The notes below the pieces were generated by a model. The model searched no databases. It had not been told where the DNA came from and saw only the letters and a list, made by a program, of their open reading frames with translations. Positions 1 to 11,023 of a stretch of 64,000 bases of DNA are shown here, piece after piece. This DNA comes from Botryotinia globosa (Eukaryota > Ascomycota > Leotiomycetes > Helotiales > Sclerotiniaceae). The first letter of the stretch is position 1. Each line of letters opens with the position of its first letter. The stretch lies in assembly GCA_014898425.1 (NCBI GenBank), contig RCSZ01000007.1, positions 806,001-870,000 of the forward strand. Reading direction: 5' to 3'. Both the position numbers and the translations under genes were made by a program.

Positions 1-761
1 TGATAGCTATTCTGGATTGGGCACACATAATGAAAACACGGAAACGAATCAGAAGACTCACAAGTCGTAACATACACGGTAGTGACGAGGATGAAGTGAT
101 ATCACAAGCTTGGATACCAAACGGTAAAGGTTCTGGGTGGTCTAGAAGGCTTTACTATTATAGCTGGACACTCGCAATAATAACTGCTGAAACGACAATG
201 GCCATGATCCCACAGTGGCGCGAACACTTTTCAACTCCCGAATCATCGGAAGACACTATGTGGATAGTCGAGGTAGATATCACACATATTTGCGGAGTCT
301 GTCATCACTACTAACACAATCAATAGGTACTATTTTATTCCAATATTCTTCAAGTGGTCTTTTGGCTCCAGAACGCCATGTATCTTCTGTATCGCAACAT
401 GTCCGAGTCCCGTGCCTCTCTACTCTCTTACACAACCTCCTCATCAGCACTAAGCGTGACCTCTCCCCGACCAGATACCTCTCAATCTTCTACTCCATTC
501 CTCACTTCCACGATGCGCGAATTTATCCTCATTCAAATCCGTTCCATTATCCTACATTTCCGGGCTTCTCTTATTATATCCATGAGCGCTACAAGCGTCG
601 TTCCCTTGAATCGTAACGAGCCTTCAATACCAGCCGTGTACGTCTATTCCATCATCAATTCTCCAAGCAATGGGATCGGCTCTTTTACAATCAAATTAGC
701 TATTCCTCTGGTTCTCAATTCAAGCTTGTGGTGTTACGCAGCTTTTTCAGAAGCTGGTTAG
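1..761 (+). other. unresolved, possibly coding upstream part of a hypothetical gene
   Basis: Open frames here are partly gene-like but do not join cleanly. One frame is open at 215-616 and another at 354-761. The latter is in the same frame as the better coding stretch at 762-1280 and is separated from it only by a TAG at 759-761. I recognise no family and cannot place exon borders. It could be the 5' part of the next gene with unseen introns, a decayed copy, or chance open frame. Confidence 0.2.
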
Positions 762-1280
762 AGCGGAACACGGAGGTTGCATCCTCTCTTGAGGGGGGAC
801 ACCCCGTCTATCTCTATTAGCGCATCATGTCATCCTCCGTCTGAAGAAATAGACATTTCGGGAAAAGAAATCACTTGGGGCTGTATTCGAGATCAAGACG
901 GTAATCTCCAATATCCTACAATGACAAGCAAGCCAGTGGATGATGTAGGATCGACGCAAGGGATTCTGAACGATCTTGCATTTCCCCAACCTACCGATCA
1001 CAACGGATTTGATGTTGGAGAGATGGCAGTCTTATATTTGGACGTTGATTGCCATATTCCTATGGAGCGAATCAATCAAAAAGCTATCAATCATGCGTTA
1101 AGTGTCAGATTACCCTGTATAGTCTTATCTCGAGAATCGGGTTCGGGTGATGATGGCGAGCGGTATAGACTTATGACTTTGACGGGAAATTTGAAACAAA
1201 AATACACAAAAGAAAACTTAAGAATGTGGAACGAATATATGGATGGAGAGAAGTGCGTGATGAAGTTTGAAGTTGGGTAA
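762..1280 (+). CDS. hypothetical protein, C-terminal exon (partial)
   Basis: An open stretch of about 170 codons ends with TAA at 1278-1280. It has balanced, globular-looking composition: charged residues, two Trp, a hydrophobic patch reading ILVLYLDVD-like, and a basic C-terminal part. No in-frame ATG lies near its 5' end; the frame is open only after the TAG at 759-761, so it is probably a terminal exon entered by splicing or the surviving part of a broken gene. No family recognised and no function proposed. Confidence 0.4.
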   Translation, partial: SGTRRLHPLLRGDTPSISISASCHPPSEEIDISGKEITWGCIRDQDGNLQYPTMTSKPVDDVGSTQGILNDLAFPQPTDHNGFDVGEMAVLYLDVDCHIPMERINQKAINHALSVRLPCIVLSRESGSGDDGERYRLMTLTGNLKQKYTKENLRMWNEYMDGEKCVMKFEVG

Positions 1281-1729
1281 TGAGGAAAGGGAAACTGGGG
1301 AGGGTGAGGCGGTCAAGGAGTACTTTGCGAGAGAAAGCTTGTTGCATTGATATTTGATGGGCTTCCCAAGAGATTTCGGGATCCCATGATGTTTTGGTTA
1401 TCGTACATTAGATGGAGATGTAATGATAGGTAGATACCCAGTCAGTATTGTCAAAAAATAGTCAGATATATGATCTATTTGTTCACGTGTTAAGGTTAAT
1501 ACGGTGGCCGGTTCTGCAATTCTCAACCAGACCGCATGATTGTTTCGGCCACCTTAATCTGCGCACCACCTGAATCTCCGAAGTCTCTATCACAACTTAC
1601 CTTGAATCATGTATAGATCAAGGGATACTCATCTCTGATTGTTTCTGTCTCTTCAGAGATCATAACCCTTAGAATTTATTACTCTTTAACAATTGCTGTT
1701 CTATAGTATCTCATAAAAGTTCAAACGCG
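1281..1729. other. intergenic, promoter side of the lipase gene
   Basis: No coding signal. It holds the 3' flank of the hypothetical exon and about 250 bp of 5' flank of the following hydrolase, with a pyrimidine-rich stretch near 1560-1650. No clear TATA box or repeat was seen. Confidence 0.5.
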
Positions 1730-3022
1730 ATGCCTCAACAAATCTCATACCGTCCCGTTTCAGACTCTCCCGACGCTACCTATCATCTGATATTCTTCAT
1801 CACAGGCAACCCAGGATTGATAGGTTACTAGTATTGGTATCTCTCGATATGTATACATGCCTTCATTGACACTTTTGTAGCTCGACCTTTCTTTCACTAC
1901 TCAACGATCTCCTGTCTTCCTCGCCCACCAAGAATTCGGATACCTACCATATATTTGGCCAATCCTTGGCTGGTTTTGAGACGGACGATGTCCCCTCTGA
2001 GTCTCCCAACAAAGATCCATACTCACTGCAACAGCAAATAGATCTTGTTCATGATTGCCTAGTAGAGCAGATTAGTGGTTCATCCATACCATACAAAAAC
2101 GTGATCTTAGTAGGGCATTCAGTGAGTTTCCCAAACTTCTATGGAAAGCTTGTTCTAAGTTTCTAGGTCGGATCATATATCCTTCTGGAAACTCTTTCCA
2201 AACTTATCGCGCCGGCTGCAATCCCTTCAATATCTGCAGTTTTGTCAGGGATTCTTCTGTTCCCAACAGTTACTCACATTTCTCACTCCCCTTCCGGTGC
2301 AAAACTCACGCCTTTAATGTCGATTCCGAATTTTCCTGTATTGGCGTCTTCCACGGCTAAAATGCTTCTTTATTGTGCTCCGAATGTTGTTTTGGATTTT
2401 CTCGTGAAGAAGATCACGGGAATGCCAGAGGAGGCAGCGAAAGTCACCACGAGCTTTTTGAGGAGTAAAACTGGTATTTGGCAAGCATTGTATGTTCATC
2501 TGCCCCTGGATCATGACAATACTGATGAAGTCTTCAGACATCTTGCACGTGACGAAATGAACATCATCACAGATGACAAATGGGATTCGGAGATCTGGGG
2601 TGTTGAACATTCCGAGTCGTCTCAATCTTCTCCACCCAAGCTCATTTTTTATTTTGGGGAAAATGTATGGAGTAGCCTGATACTCGTGAGCGTGTGCTGA
2701 TAAAAAAAAACAGGATCATTGGGTAGCATCTCATACTCGCGATGCACTCATTGCTGCACGAGCTTCTCCCGTGCCGGCGTCAGCCTCTTCCACCTCCTCA
2801 TTTTCAATCAAGGAAACTAACAAGCCCATCATGATGATTGACAAAGAGGGGATCGATCATGGATTCTGCATCAGTGAGTACCTTGTCTCGGTCTAGAACG
2901 AATTCATGAGGGGCTGAACGGCTGAGGACAATTTACTAATTGGATGTGACGTAGATCACAGCGAAACAATGGCAACCAAAGTGAAAGACTGGATAGATAA
3001 AATAACTCAAAATGCAGAATAA
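1730..3022 (+). CDS. lipid-droplet-associated serine hydrolase (LDAH/DUF2305 family)
   Basis: Predicted 355-residue alpha/beta hydrolase, joined from five exons: 1730-1830, 1881-2121, 2167-2664, 2714-2873 and 2955-3022. All four introns are GT-AG and 45-81 bp. The N-terminal strand plus oxyanion region reads FFITGNPGLIGYY, a hallmark of this family. The nucleophile elbow is GHSVGS with Ser about 114. The late YFGENDHWVA segment carries the likely acid Asp281, and His329 in DHGF is the likely catalytic His. Family members sit on lipid droplets or the ER and are assigned lipase or sterol-ester hydrolase roles; the true substrate is debated. Length is normal for the family. The exon 2/3 junction falls inside the GHS-VGS elbow, so correct splicing is needed for activity. 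The ATG at 1730 is the only one upstream in frame. Confidence 0.88.
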
Positions 3023-3837
3023 AATAGATTGTAGCCTAAATACCTAAATACGAACAACTGTTCAAGATCGACGATGGTTGCAGTTTTGCAGATTGTCCAC
3101 GACACAAACTTTTTGGACCAGTGTAATTCGAAGTGCTGCTCCCATAAATTCGCTTTATGGATGCTCACATTGTGGTATACTTTATTACTTTCAGCCTTTC
3201 TTTCTTGGCGCGCGTTGTACATATCAATGGTAGTTGAATTTGCGGGGGTTACTTCGCTTTACTGTTTTATTTCCGGTTTTTCAACTTCGACGACTAGTGT
3301 CGAATGATTTCGGAGGACAAGTTGTCCAGCTCAAGTTTGAGCTTCATCGCAAACTTTCCCACTTTGGATTTTTGATTATATTTACAGGTGTATTATGAGG
3401 TCACGACATGGGTGATTCGGGGAGGCAAACTCATTCGGTGGCCAGAATGAGCGGGGGTTGTTACACCATGTAACCTCACTATCCGGTGCTGTATATCCTT
3501 TTGGGTCTGTCTGCATGTAGCCTTCAAAGGTTCGTATATTTCTCAACCAATTCGTCAATTGAGAAACCATTCAATCTTCACATAGACGCTGACTCATCAA
3601 TAGATGCGTCAAACCCGTTCTCTGTAGAAACAAAGTTGATTGGAGACTGAAAGTTGTGCTGAGCTTTGAAATCTTTTCTGGCGCTGATCGCGCAATTATC
3701 TTAAAAATTGATCATTGGGGGCTAGCTTACCCTTGATGCGGCTCAATAGACCAGATAGTTTATCTTTCTTGTTGAGTGACTTTTCTCTGTGTATTGTAGG
3801 ACACCTTTGAATCCTAAAAAAAAAGCATCTTGTGTTC
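3023..3837. other. intergenic
   Basis: An 815 bp gap between two genes on the same strand. Short open frames at 3074-3307 (plus) and 3382-3570 (minus) have no family look or splice support. A poly-A run of nine lies just before the next start codon. Nothing else supported. Confidence 0.5.
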
Positions 3838-6800
3838 ATGGCTGAACCGAATCCAGAAAATACAGACGGCGCCAATGGCCCCGCTGCTTTGAATAAAGAT
3901 TTTTATGACGATTCAACACCTCAGGAGCTCCTTAAGACAGACGATTACGTTTCGATATACTTACGTTGCCGATATGACCGACGTGGTCATATCGAGAACG
4001 GACAACTAGACGATTTTGAAGCGAGTCTTCCAGATGATTTCAGAAAGGGATTGCCAGGAGACTATAAGAAGAAGATCAAACATGAATTAGATCGCATTGC
4101 TGAATTGCGAGCAATATTTGCTGGAAGAGAGAGGAATCTTTCTAACATTACAAAGTTGAACAAGTTCAAGGTAGCCTGGAAAAATAACGCTATCAACTCT
4201 TCTCAGAAAAACTCGAAAAACAATACACGCGGGCTAAATGAACTGAAGAAGCAACATGAAGGATTGAAGCGAAAATTCGAGGCTTCCCACAATGAATCAA
4301 CGACGGCTACGCAGGTCGGAAAAGACCTAGCGGAAAATGATCGAAAGATACTTGCAGCGGAAAATAAAGATAGGATACTAAAAGAGGTGGCAAAGTGGAA
4401 ACATCCTTGTGTTTCGATTGCCGAAGCAGAAAAAGTCGTTTCAGATGACTCTGGATATGGGTTTAACGTGTCAAAAATTACCTTAGAGAAGGGGAAATTG
4501 AACGTCGCGGACAAGACGGCATCTTTTGACCAATATCAAATAAAAAAGTATTCTGTTTCCGAGGTACTAGATTTTAACGATGGACAAGATCCATGGGCAA
4601 GAGAAAATACTGAAAGCATTCGCTACTTTCATTTCCCTGCTAACAACATGAAATGGATTGAAGTGAGTCTTCAAATATGGGGTGGCTTCACATGGAGCTA
4701 ATCTTTTCTGAAGAAAGCAATACAAAGACACTACAAAGAGAGCGAAGACTATCGACCTCAGACATCAAAAATTCTTTCTAGAGAACTGTGGACAGGGCAG
4801 CAGCATGGAGCTCTAGATGATCCGCTTCATGCTCGACACATGCGGTCGCACTGCAAATATATTCCTCAAGGTATGTCACCTCTTCATAGATGAATGTTAT
4901 TACTGCTGACAGGAATAGATCCGGAGGTAGATGCTATTTTTGCTGAAAATCACCATGCTTCTCCGAAAAGAAATAATAATATAGTCCTTTTCGTAAGATT
5001 GAATCCACCTTTGTTTTATTTGTGAACTGACGGATTTTATAGATGCCTTACCTTCACTGGGAGATGGATCGAAAGAGAACTCACATGGCGAAAATTGCGA
5101 AAGAGCTCACATCTAAGTATCAAGCAAAACAGCCTCGTCACCACATACTTAACAAAAGCATACTTGCAGAAATCGTCGAAAGTAATAGGAAGAAATATGG
5201 CTTCCTACAGCAGCTTGAGGTCAAGGAGCGTGCGGGCTTGGATGTCCCTGTCCCTTCTAGTGAATCGAAGCAGATGACTGGGCTCAGCCGTTTCTTTCGA
5301 ACCAGGTCTAAAACTGGTTTGAATCAAAACTTTTCGGGAAAGATCACAAATCCCTGTGGTTGTTATTTGATGCAAGCTGCGAAAGTCTACGAGGCAATGG
5401 ATCTTGAACCGGATATCAAATTATTACACAGCCATTTGCATGAAACACCGCCTTTTCATCCACGTCGTACGCTTGATCAATCCTACTACTTCAAGCTTGA
5501 AAATACAGATTCTCGGGACAAGGATCAGGTTGTTTCTCGTGGTACAAATGAGCGGAGGAAAACTAACGGGGGTACCCGCGTAGTGATGGTCGATCAGCTA
5601 TGGATGTATATTCTTGACGAACGTGGGTTGCCTTTTGGAGAGAGCACTCGTTTCTTTTCACAGAGTCACATTATTGACACGCACATAGATACCATCATTA
5701 CTAGCTTCCCAAGAAGGCTGGGTCGTAATAAACCTGACTCCTCTGGTGTGCATAAATGTATCAGAGACCGACTCGAAAATATCCGTCCAGGCCAGATTAA
5801 TTCAGTCTATGATTTAGCTCTTTTGATCATAAATGAGTGTTCGATGGTATTTTTTGATCGCACAAAGCCTACTGATAAACGCCCCGAGGTTTTGGATATA
5901 TTTTCCAATGCGATTGGTTATGTTGTGAGTGTAAACGCATCGACATATCATATGTAATATCAGCTGATAAACAATAGTCCGAAATGAAAACGAACGCGTT
6001 CGAGCTATTCTGGCGTCATCTTGAGAAACTGAGTGGCCAGAGATTGAAAACCAGCCCAGAAAGGGCACGAATGTATCTCAATATTAATCCCGAAGGGGTT
6101 TTGTTACGAGAGGCCCATGATATCATCGAAGAATTGAAAATGATGTCGCGTATTAATTTGCAACAGTGAGTGGTCTCCCAATTGGTACTCTTCTTTTTGA
6201 TGGAACAATATTCTTCTCTCTCTGTTATTGTCCCTTTATTTCAACTTCTGAGCTCACCCTTATTTAGGTTACAAGTTACGCAAGTCTTCTCAAAAGCCCT
6301 ACAGACAATTAATGGACAGGTGGAGCCAATGCAAGAAATAACTGGCCTCTTGAATCTTATGTTAAAAGAACTGCAAAAGAAGAATTTCTCGGATTCAAAT
6401 GGCTTAACCAATGACTCACCGGCTAAGGATACTCCCACAAAGTTCAGCAAAGTCATTCTAAAACATACCATTGATCAATCCTTGGATTTAATTGACACTA
6501 TATCTAATCATCACAGCGAATTGCAACAGCTCGAGGAAAGTGCCCGTGAAATTGCCGAACAATTACGAGACCTACTCACACTAAAACAACAACAAGCTAG
6601 TATCATAGAAGCCACCGCTTCACTGGACCGCGCGGATGAAAGTGTGCAACAAGGTCGATCTATCATGATATTCACCATTATCACCATTATTTTTCTTCCG
6701 TTATCTTTCATGAGCAGTATATTCGGTATGAATGCGGTGGAGTTTACTGGGTCGTCAAACTCCGTCATGGGCATTAGAGAACAGTTCGAGTTCATGTGTT

Positions 6801-7260
6801 CGTTGGCCCATTGCTGCCCCCAATCTTATCTTATACCCATGCTGATACTTGTGCTATAGTTCCGATATCAATTGCGCTGACTTTGTTCTTCCTTTGTATG
6901 GCACTCGAAGCACCGAGGCCAACACTTACGATACTTCCGTTCTTTTTATTCTTTCCTATTGTTTTGTTCAAGGCGGCATGGTATGGATATAGAGAAAAGC
7001 CGGAAAAATGGCAGCGGCTCTCCTGTTACTTGCTTCTCGGTTCAGCCAAGGAAAAGATGGGAGAAAGGTACAGGGACATGGCTACAAATGTGTATCGGTG
7101 GTGTGCTGCGTCAAACGCCAAAGACACGATTGAACCACAACCCAAGAATTCAGGCAACAAGGAGAAAGCAGCCCCAAATGATGAATCGTTGGAGGTATTC
7201 TACCTTGGCGGTGACAAATTCAAGGATTCTGCTTCTATGATTGGAGGAGACCTTGTTTGA
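3838..7260 (+). CDS. fungal CorA/ZntB-like divalent metal transporter
   Basis: Predicted 1018-residue protein from seven exons: 3838-4662, 4714-4870, 4919-4992, 5043-5924, 5978-6165, 6268-6797 and 6860-7260. The N-terminal 280 residues are charged and coiled-coil-like. The middle has the MPYLHWE motif typical of large fungal CorA-like proteins, plus RRTLDQSYY. The C-terminal part has a long helix, TM1 (about 840-862) ending in SSIFGMN, the GMN selectivity signature (about residues 862-864), then TM2 in the PISIALTLFF region. CorA proteins form pentameric Mg2+/Co2+/Ni2+ channels, ZntB moves Zn2+; the ion here is unknown. The tail after TM2 is hydrophilic, about 110 residues. The last intron uses a weak donor, GTTCGT, but restores the EFMFPIS reading seen in relatives. 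Exon 3 could start six bases earlier (acceptor at 4912) in the same frame. Confidence 0.88.
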
Positions 7261-7735
7261 TCTCGGGGTTCTATATTTATACCACTGTAAAGATACTTTG
7301 AGAGTGTAGAGATCAAGGTGTGGCTCGTCTTATTATGTATGCTATTTATCTGGGATCTGGTTTAAGCGTAGATGATTTTGTTGGATTAACGCTCGAGTAA
7401 TTGAATTACATTTGGAAGAGTTGAGCTTGAGTGATCAGGAGCTCCGAACGTGGCTGTTGACCTTCGGTGTCTTATCTGCAATCTTCTACCTCTGTGAAGC
7501 CTCGTCGAGGATTAGCGTGGCTTATAGTCTGAACAATTGACTTCCAAGTATATTTCTCGCGATCATGTAGCACTCTGGAGAACACTCCAATCAGTACAAA
7601 ATTGCCAAAATCACTGCCAGAAATCGTTTGGACAATCAACTTCCAATTCAGCTCTTTAAAGATATATGATTATCTAGACATTGAGTAGTCCTATCGCTGC
7701 AATTGTGCTTCTAGTCCTCAAAGTTTTTAATCTAA
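7261..7735. other. convergent intergenic region
   Basis: About 475 bp between the 3' ends of the CorA-like gene and the BTB gene, so it should hold two facing polyadenylation sites. AT-leaning, no repeat or coding signal seen. Confidence 0.5.
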
Positions 7736-8407
7736 TCAATCTTCACCCAACCCCTCCAGACAAGCCTCCTGATCGACAAAAAGTTTTTTTCGAATCACCA
7801 ACGTCTTCAAAATTGGCTCGTCCTCGTATTTGTCCCCCGAATCACCACGTACATTCTCACACTGCCTTCCACACGCACTTTTGTTACCCCTGTGAACATC
7901 AATTTCCCGAGGACATATATAAACTTCTTCTGTATCCCAACGCGGATGATACACTGCATTTTCATCTGTCCATAGAGTTTCCGACCAGAAATCGTCCAAC
8001 TCTTCTACGGAACACTGAACACGTACTGCACGAAGATATCTCTTGTTCTTTAACCAATTCTCTAATCGTGTAATCTGGAAATATCTTGCTTCTCCTAGAA
8101 GTGCGAGATATAGAATGTGGTCATGACCTTTTTCGGGATGGTAGAAGATAGGAAGCACACTTCGTCGAAGATACCGCAGGATATGTTCGAAGAGGTCGGG
8201 ATCCGCATCGATGAAATAAGAGCCATCTGCTTGCTTATTACTTTCCCAGCGCCCTGACATCAGTGCCGCGAAAAAAGGGCTCTCTCCTGTCAACGTATTC
8301 TTTGTGGTGATGAATCGCCGTTCGCCTACTTGGATGGTAACGGGGCCGGCCGTTGCTGGAGTTATACGGTAATTCATGCGTGAATTGGAGTTCATAGTAG
8401 TTGACAT
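7736..8407 (-). CDS. BTB/POZ (KCTD/T1-type) domain protein
   Basis: Intronless 223-residue protein. Residues about 20-115 form a BTB domain of the potassium-channel T1/KCTD subtype: VTIQVGERRFITTKNTL at the start, then SPFFAALMSGRW, a DADPDLFEHILRYLR helix and a YLALLGEARYFQI helix. Such domains form oligomers and often serve as Cullin-3 adaptors. The C-terminal 100 residues are charged, hold several Cys and Trp and match no domain I recognise. Three in-frame ATGs lie within the first 11 codons (codons 1, 5 and 11); the first is used here. It faces the CorA-like gene and is divergent from the next gene across about 1 kb. Partner and role unknown. Confidence 0.8.
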   Translation of the reverse strand: MSTTMNSNSRMNYRITPATAGPVTIQVGERRFITTKNTLTGESPFFAALMSGRWESNKQADGSYFIDADPDLFEHILRYLRRSVLPIFYHPEKGHDHILYLALLGEARYFQITRLENWLKNKRYLRAVRVQCSVEELDDFWSETLWTDENAVYHPRWDTEEVYICPREIDVHRGNKSACGRQCENVRGDSGDKYEDEPILKTLVIRKKLFVDQEACLEGLGED

Positions 8408-9432
8408 TTTGAATGGATCTGACTGTTGGCTTTTGAATCAACTATCTGGTATTTGATCTTGTAAGATCGGTGGAAGATTTCGGGAAAAAAGAACAATGTT
8501 ACTTCTTGCTTGGTTTCAGTTACCTTGATCTCCAGAAGGCCTGAGCTGCTATGTAGGTATTTAAGGTCTCCAAATCTAGCTACTAGGATGAGGATCAATA
8601 ATTAATCATAAACGACTGAGACAACTTCTTTGTGGTCAAGGGTTTCGGAGTTAATGTACACTGTCTACCAAAGAACGAAAGGTTTCCATGGGGGTCGGAT
8701 ATCATTCAAGCAATCGTTATTCGATAAGGGAATTGACTGCATAACCAAGGAGCTGATAGATTTACATCGACTTCCATCACTGACATTCCATCACTAACAA
8801 CGATAGTTTGAGGCTTGGACGACAAATCAATGTACTGGCTGCTTCTTGCTTCATATGGATGATTCCATTATCCCTTATAAGCTAAGTAGATCTCGAATGA
8901 GATGGAAACCATCATCTTTCTCCCCATCCCGCCAGAATTCTTTCGAAGAGTCTGTGTTGATAATTGCAATACCGAATATGACCGGATAGACCTGTTTGCA
9001 TGACTAGTGCTAGAAGCTACTCTGTTTGTCGTGTGTTTGCTCCGAGAGAGTAGAGATGTGGTAACTATAGGCACTGGTCCTTGTAGTCTTGCTCGGTCAA
9101 AATACCGTCACCATAACATTTATAGAGGTACAGCAGCGCAGCTTTGCACTGTGACTTCTCCAAGTACTACCACGATAATATGTTTCAGCTTGATAATATC
9201 ATGAGGATTTATGAATTTGATACCGACTCAGGGATGTCTTGAAGCTTTGACAATTCCATCAATTAGAATTTAGGAGGCCGTCATGATTATGTCATCATCC
9301 ATTCCAATGTTCAGCTTGAATGGCACGACACGCTGAGCTTCCAACGACACTCAACATTCGATTACTTTCGTTCTATCCAAGTAAACTCATATTTTACATT
9401 CAACGATCAATTCTACACATAGATTCTTGAAA
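8408..9432. other. divergent promoter region
   Basis: About 1 kb between the divergently transcribed BTB gene and the promethin-like gene, presumably carrying both promoters. Short open frames (for example 9007-9204 plus, 8868-9074 minus) look like chance. No repeat seen. Confidence 0.5.
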
Positions 9433-10137
9433 ATGGTTGTCGCCGGTACAATTTCACGCGTTCAGAGGATGGTTGATCGCGTTGTAACCCCTGAACAGAG
9501 ATCCCAGTTCTATGGGAATGTCTCCGAGTTCTTTCAAGAACAACCTCTTATTGCTGTATGTATATTTCTGTTCCTGTCACATCTGAGTGATTTCAAGTAT
9601 CAGCTGGTTCAATCTATGGCGAATTCTCCATGGATTCTGCAGCTGAATCCACTCTTTTCCCACCGTTCATTTGTTAACTCCGTACATACCATTAACTCTT
9701 ATCTCTACCTCCATCAATACCCATGCCAATCAGATCCCACTTTCATTTCCTATCTCCCATCTCCCCACAACCTCACTAACCGCACTCGATAGACGTTCCT
9801 CCTCGCAACCCTGAGCATCTCCCTGGTGCCTCTCTTCCTCTTTACAACATTCACCCTCTCGGTCCTCGCGTTTTCCTTCGTATCCGCTATCCTCTTCGCT
9901 TTCTTCTGGATCGGAATTGCGTTGCTCTTACTTGTGCCAACTCTCTTCGTTACTTGCGGATTGGGGATTCTGGTGTGGGTATGGGCTGTTAGTTCATGGG
10001 TTGTGGCAAGATGGCTTTATGGATTTGTGCCTGCGAGTAATGGGATGGGAGAATTGAGATTTCCAAACGGGAAGAGAATGGTGGTGAAGAAGGAGGAGGG
10101 AGAGGTGCCAAGGGCGGAAATTAGAAATGGAATTTGA
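9433..10137 (+). CDS. small promethin/Ldo-like membrane protein
   Basis: Predicted 155-residue protein from two exons, 9433-9555 and 9793-10137, split by a 237 bp intron, long for this window. The soluble N-terminus (about 40 residues, amphipathic, ending EFFQEQPLIA) leads into an unbroken hydrophobic region of roughly 75 residues with two to four membrane segments broken by small and Pro residues, then a short basic tail. This layout resembles the promethin/LDAF1 family, including yeast Ldo16/Ldo45, which act with seipin at lipid-droplet formation sites. The match is by layout and composition, so the family call is tentative; another small ER membrane protein is possible. The start is the first ATG in the frame. 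Confidence 0.6.
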
Positions 10138-11023
10138 CTACGCGATGCTATGAATGTAGAGAATGAAGATGGAGCGCGGGGTGGGGAGCAAGGATGGTAA
10201 ATAGGTAATCAGGCGGACTTGGAGTGGCGGAGTACATTGGCTGTAAGACTAGGAATCTCCAGCTGGGATCATGGAAATGGAAATGGTTAGATGGATGGGG
10301 CGAACGGGGTACATAGAAATGGAATGCTTGGGAATTTTCAAAAAAGAACGGAACACGGATAAGGTCTGTTCAGCTAATTTTGCTGGCATTATTTCATTTG
10401 CACTGTCATAAGTTATTGATTGGGAACTCTTCTTTATCTTCTTCTTTAGCCTACAAAGCCTACAAAAGCTATTGTCTTCTGCCCTGAGGATCAAAAGCAA
10501 GATTTACATGTCGGTGCAAGGAACTATGTGTCTATATGACTCCATCGAGAAAGGACATTCGCTACTCCCTCGCACCAGTCTCCTCAGCGTCATCAACTAG
10601 ATCTATTCTACCTCGTGTTGCTTTCTCACAAGAACAGTACCACAGCAAGACAGTTTACAATTGTGTACAAGAAAACGTACAGGTAAGAGATTGGGCAGAT
10701 GGAAAACAACGTGGGTTGAAGCTCGGAATGAAGTTTTGTCTTGAGCTAGATCCTATTCCAATCGGATGATATACTAAAACAACACACTCCAATTCACTGA
10801 ATATTGACCGTCGCGTTATTGCTCATTTTAAAATTTTAATTGGCCAAACAAACGCGTGGATGTTTTGAGCTTGTTTACCTGACCCGCCACGATATCATTT
10901 TCAAATTCACACTCTTCTGAACTTTGAATATTTGGTGCACACATCACTTGGAATTGACATAGATCAAGAATTCCACAATAAGGAGGGTACCACATCTTCA
11001 GTCAATCACATTCGATCGACGAC
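10138..11023. other. intergenic
   Basis: About 890 bp with no supported gene. A short plus frame at 10536-10769 has no family look. The last 250 bases are AT-rich and probably hold the promoter and leader of the SAP protein. Confidence 0.5.

Noticed and set aside
3074..3307. 77-codon plus open frame with hydrophobic stretch
   Set aside because: No in-frame splice to neighbours and no signal peptide plus mature domain; likely chance in the intergenic gap.
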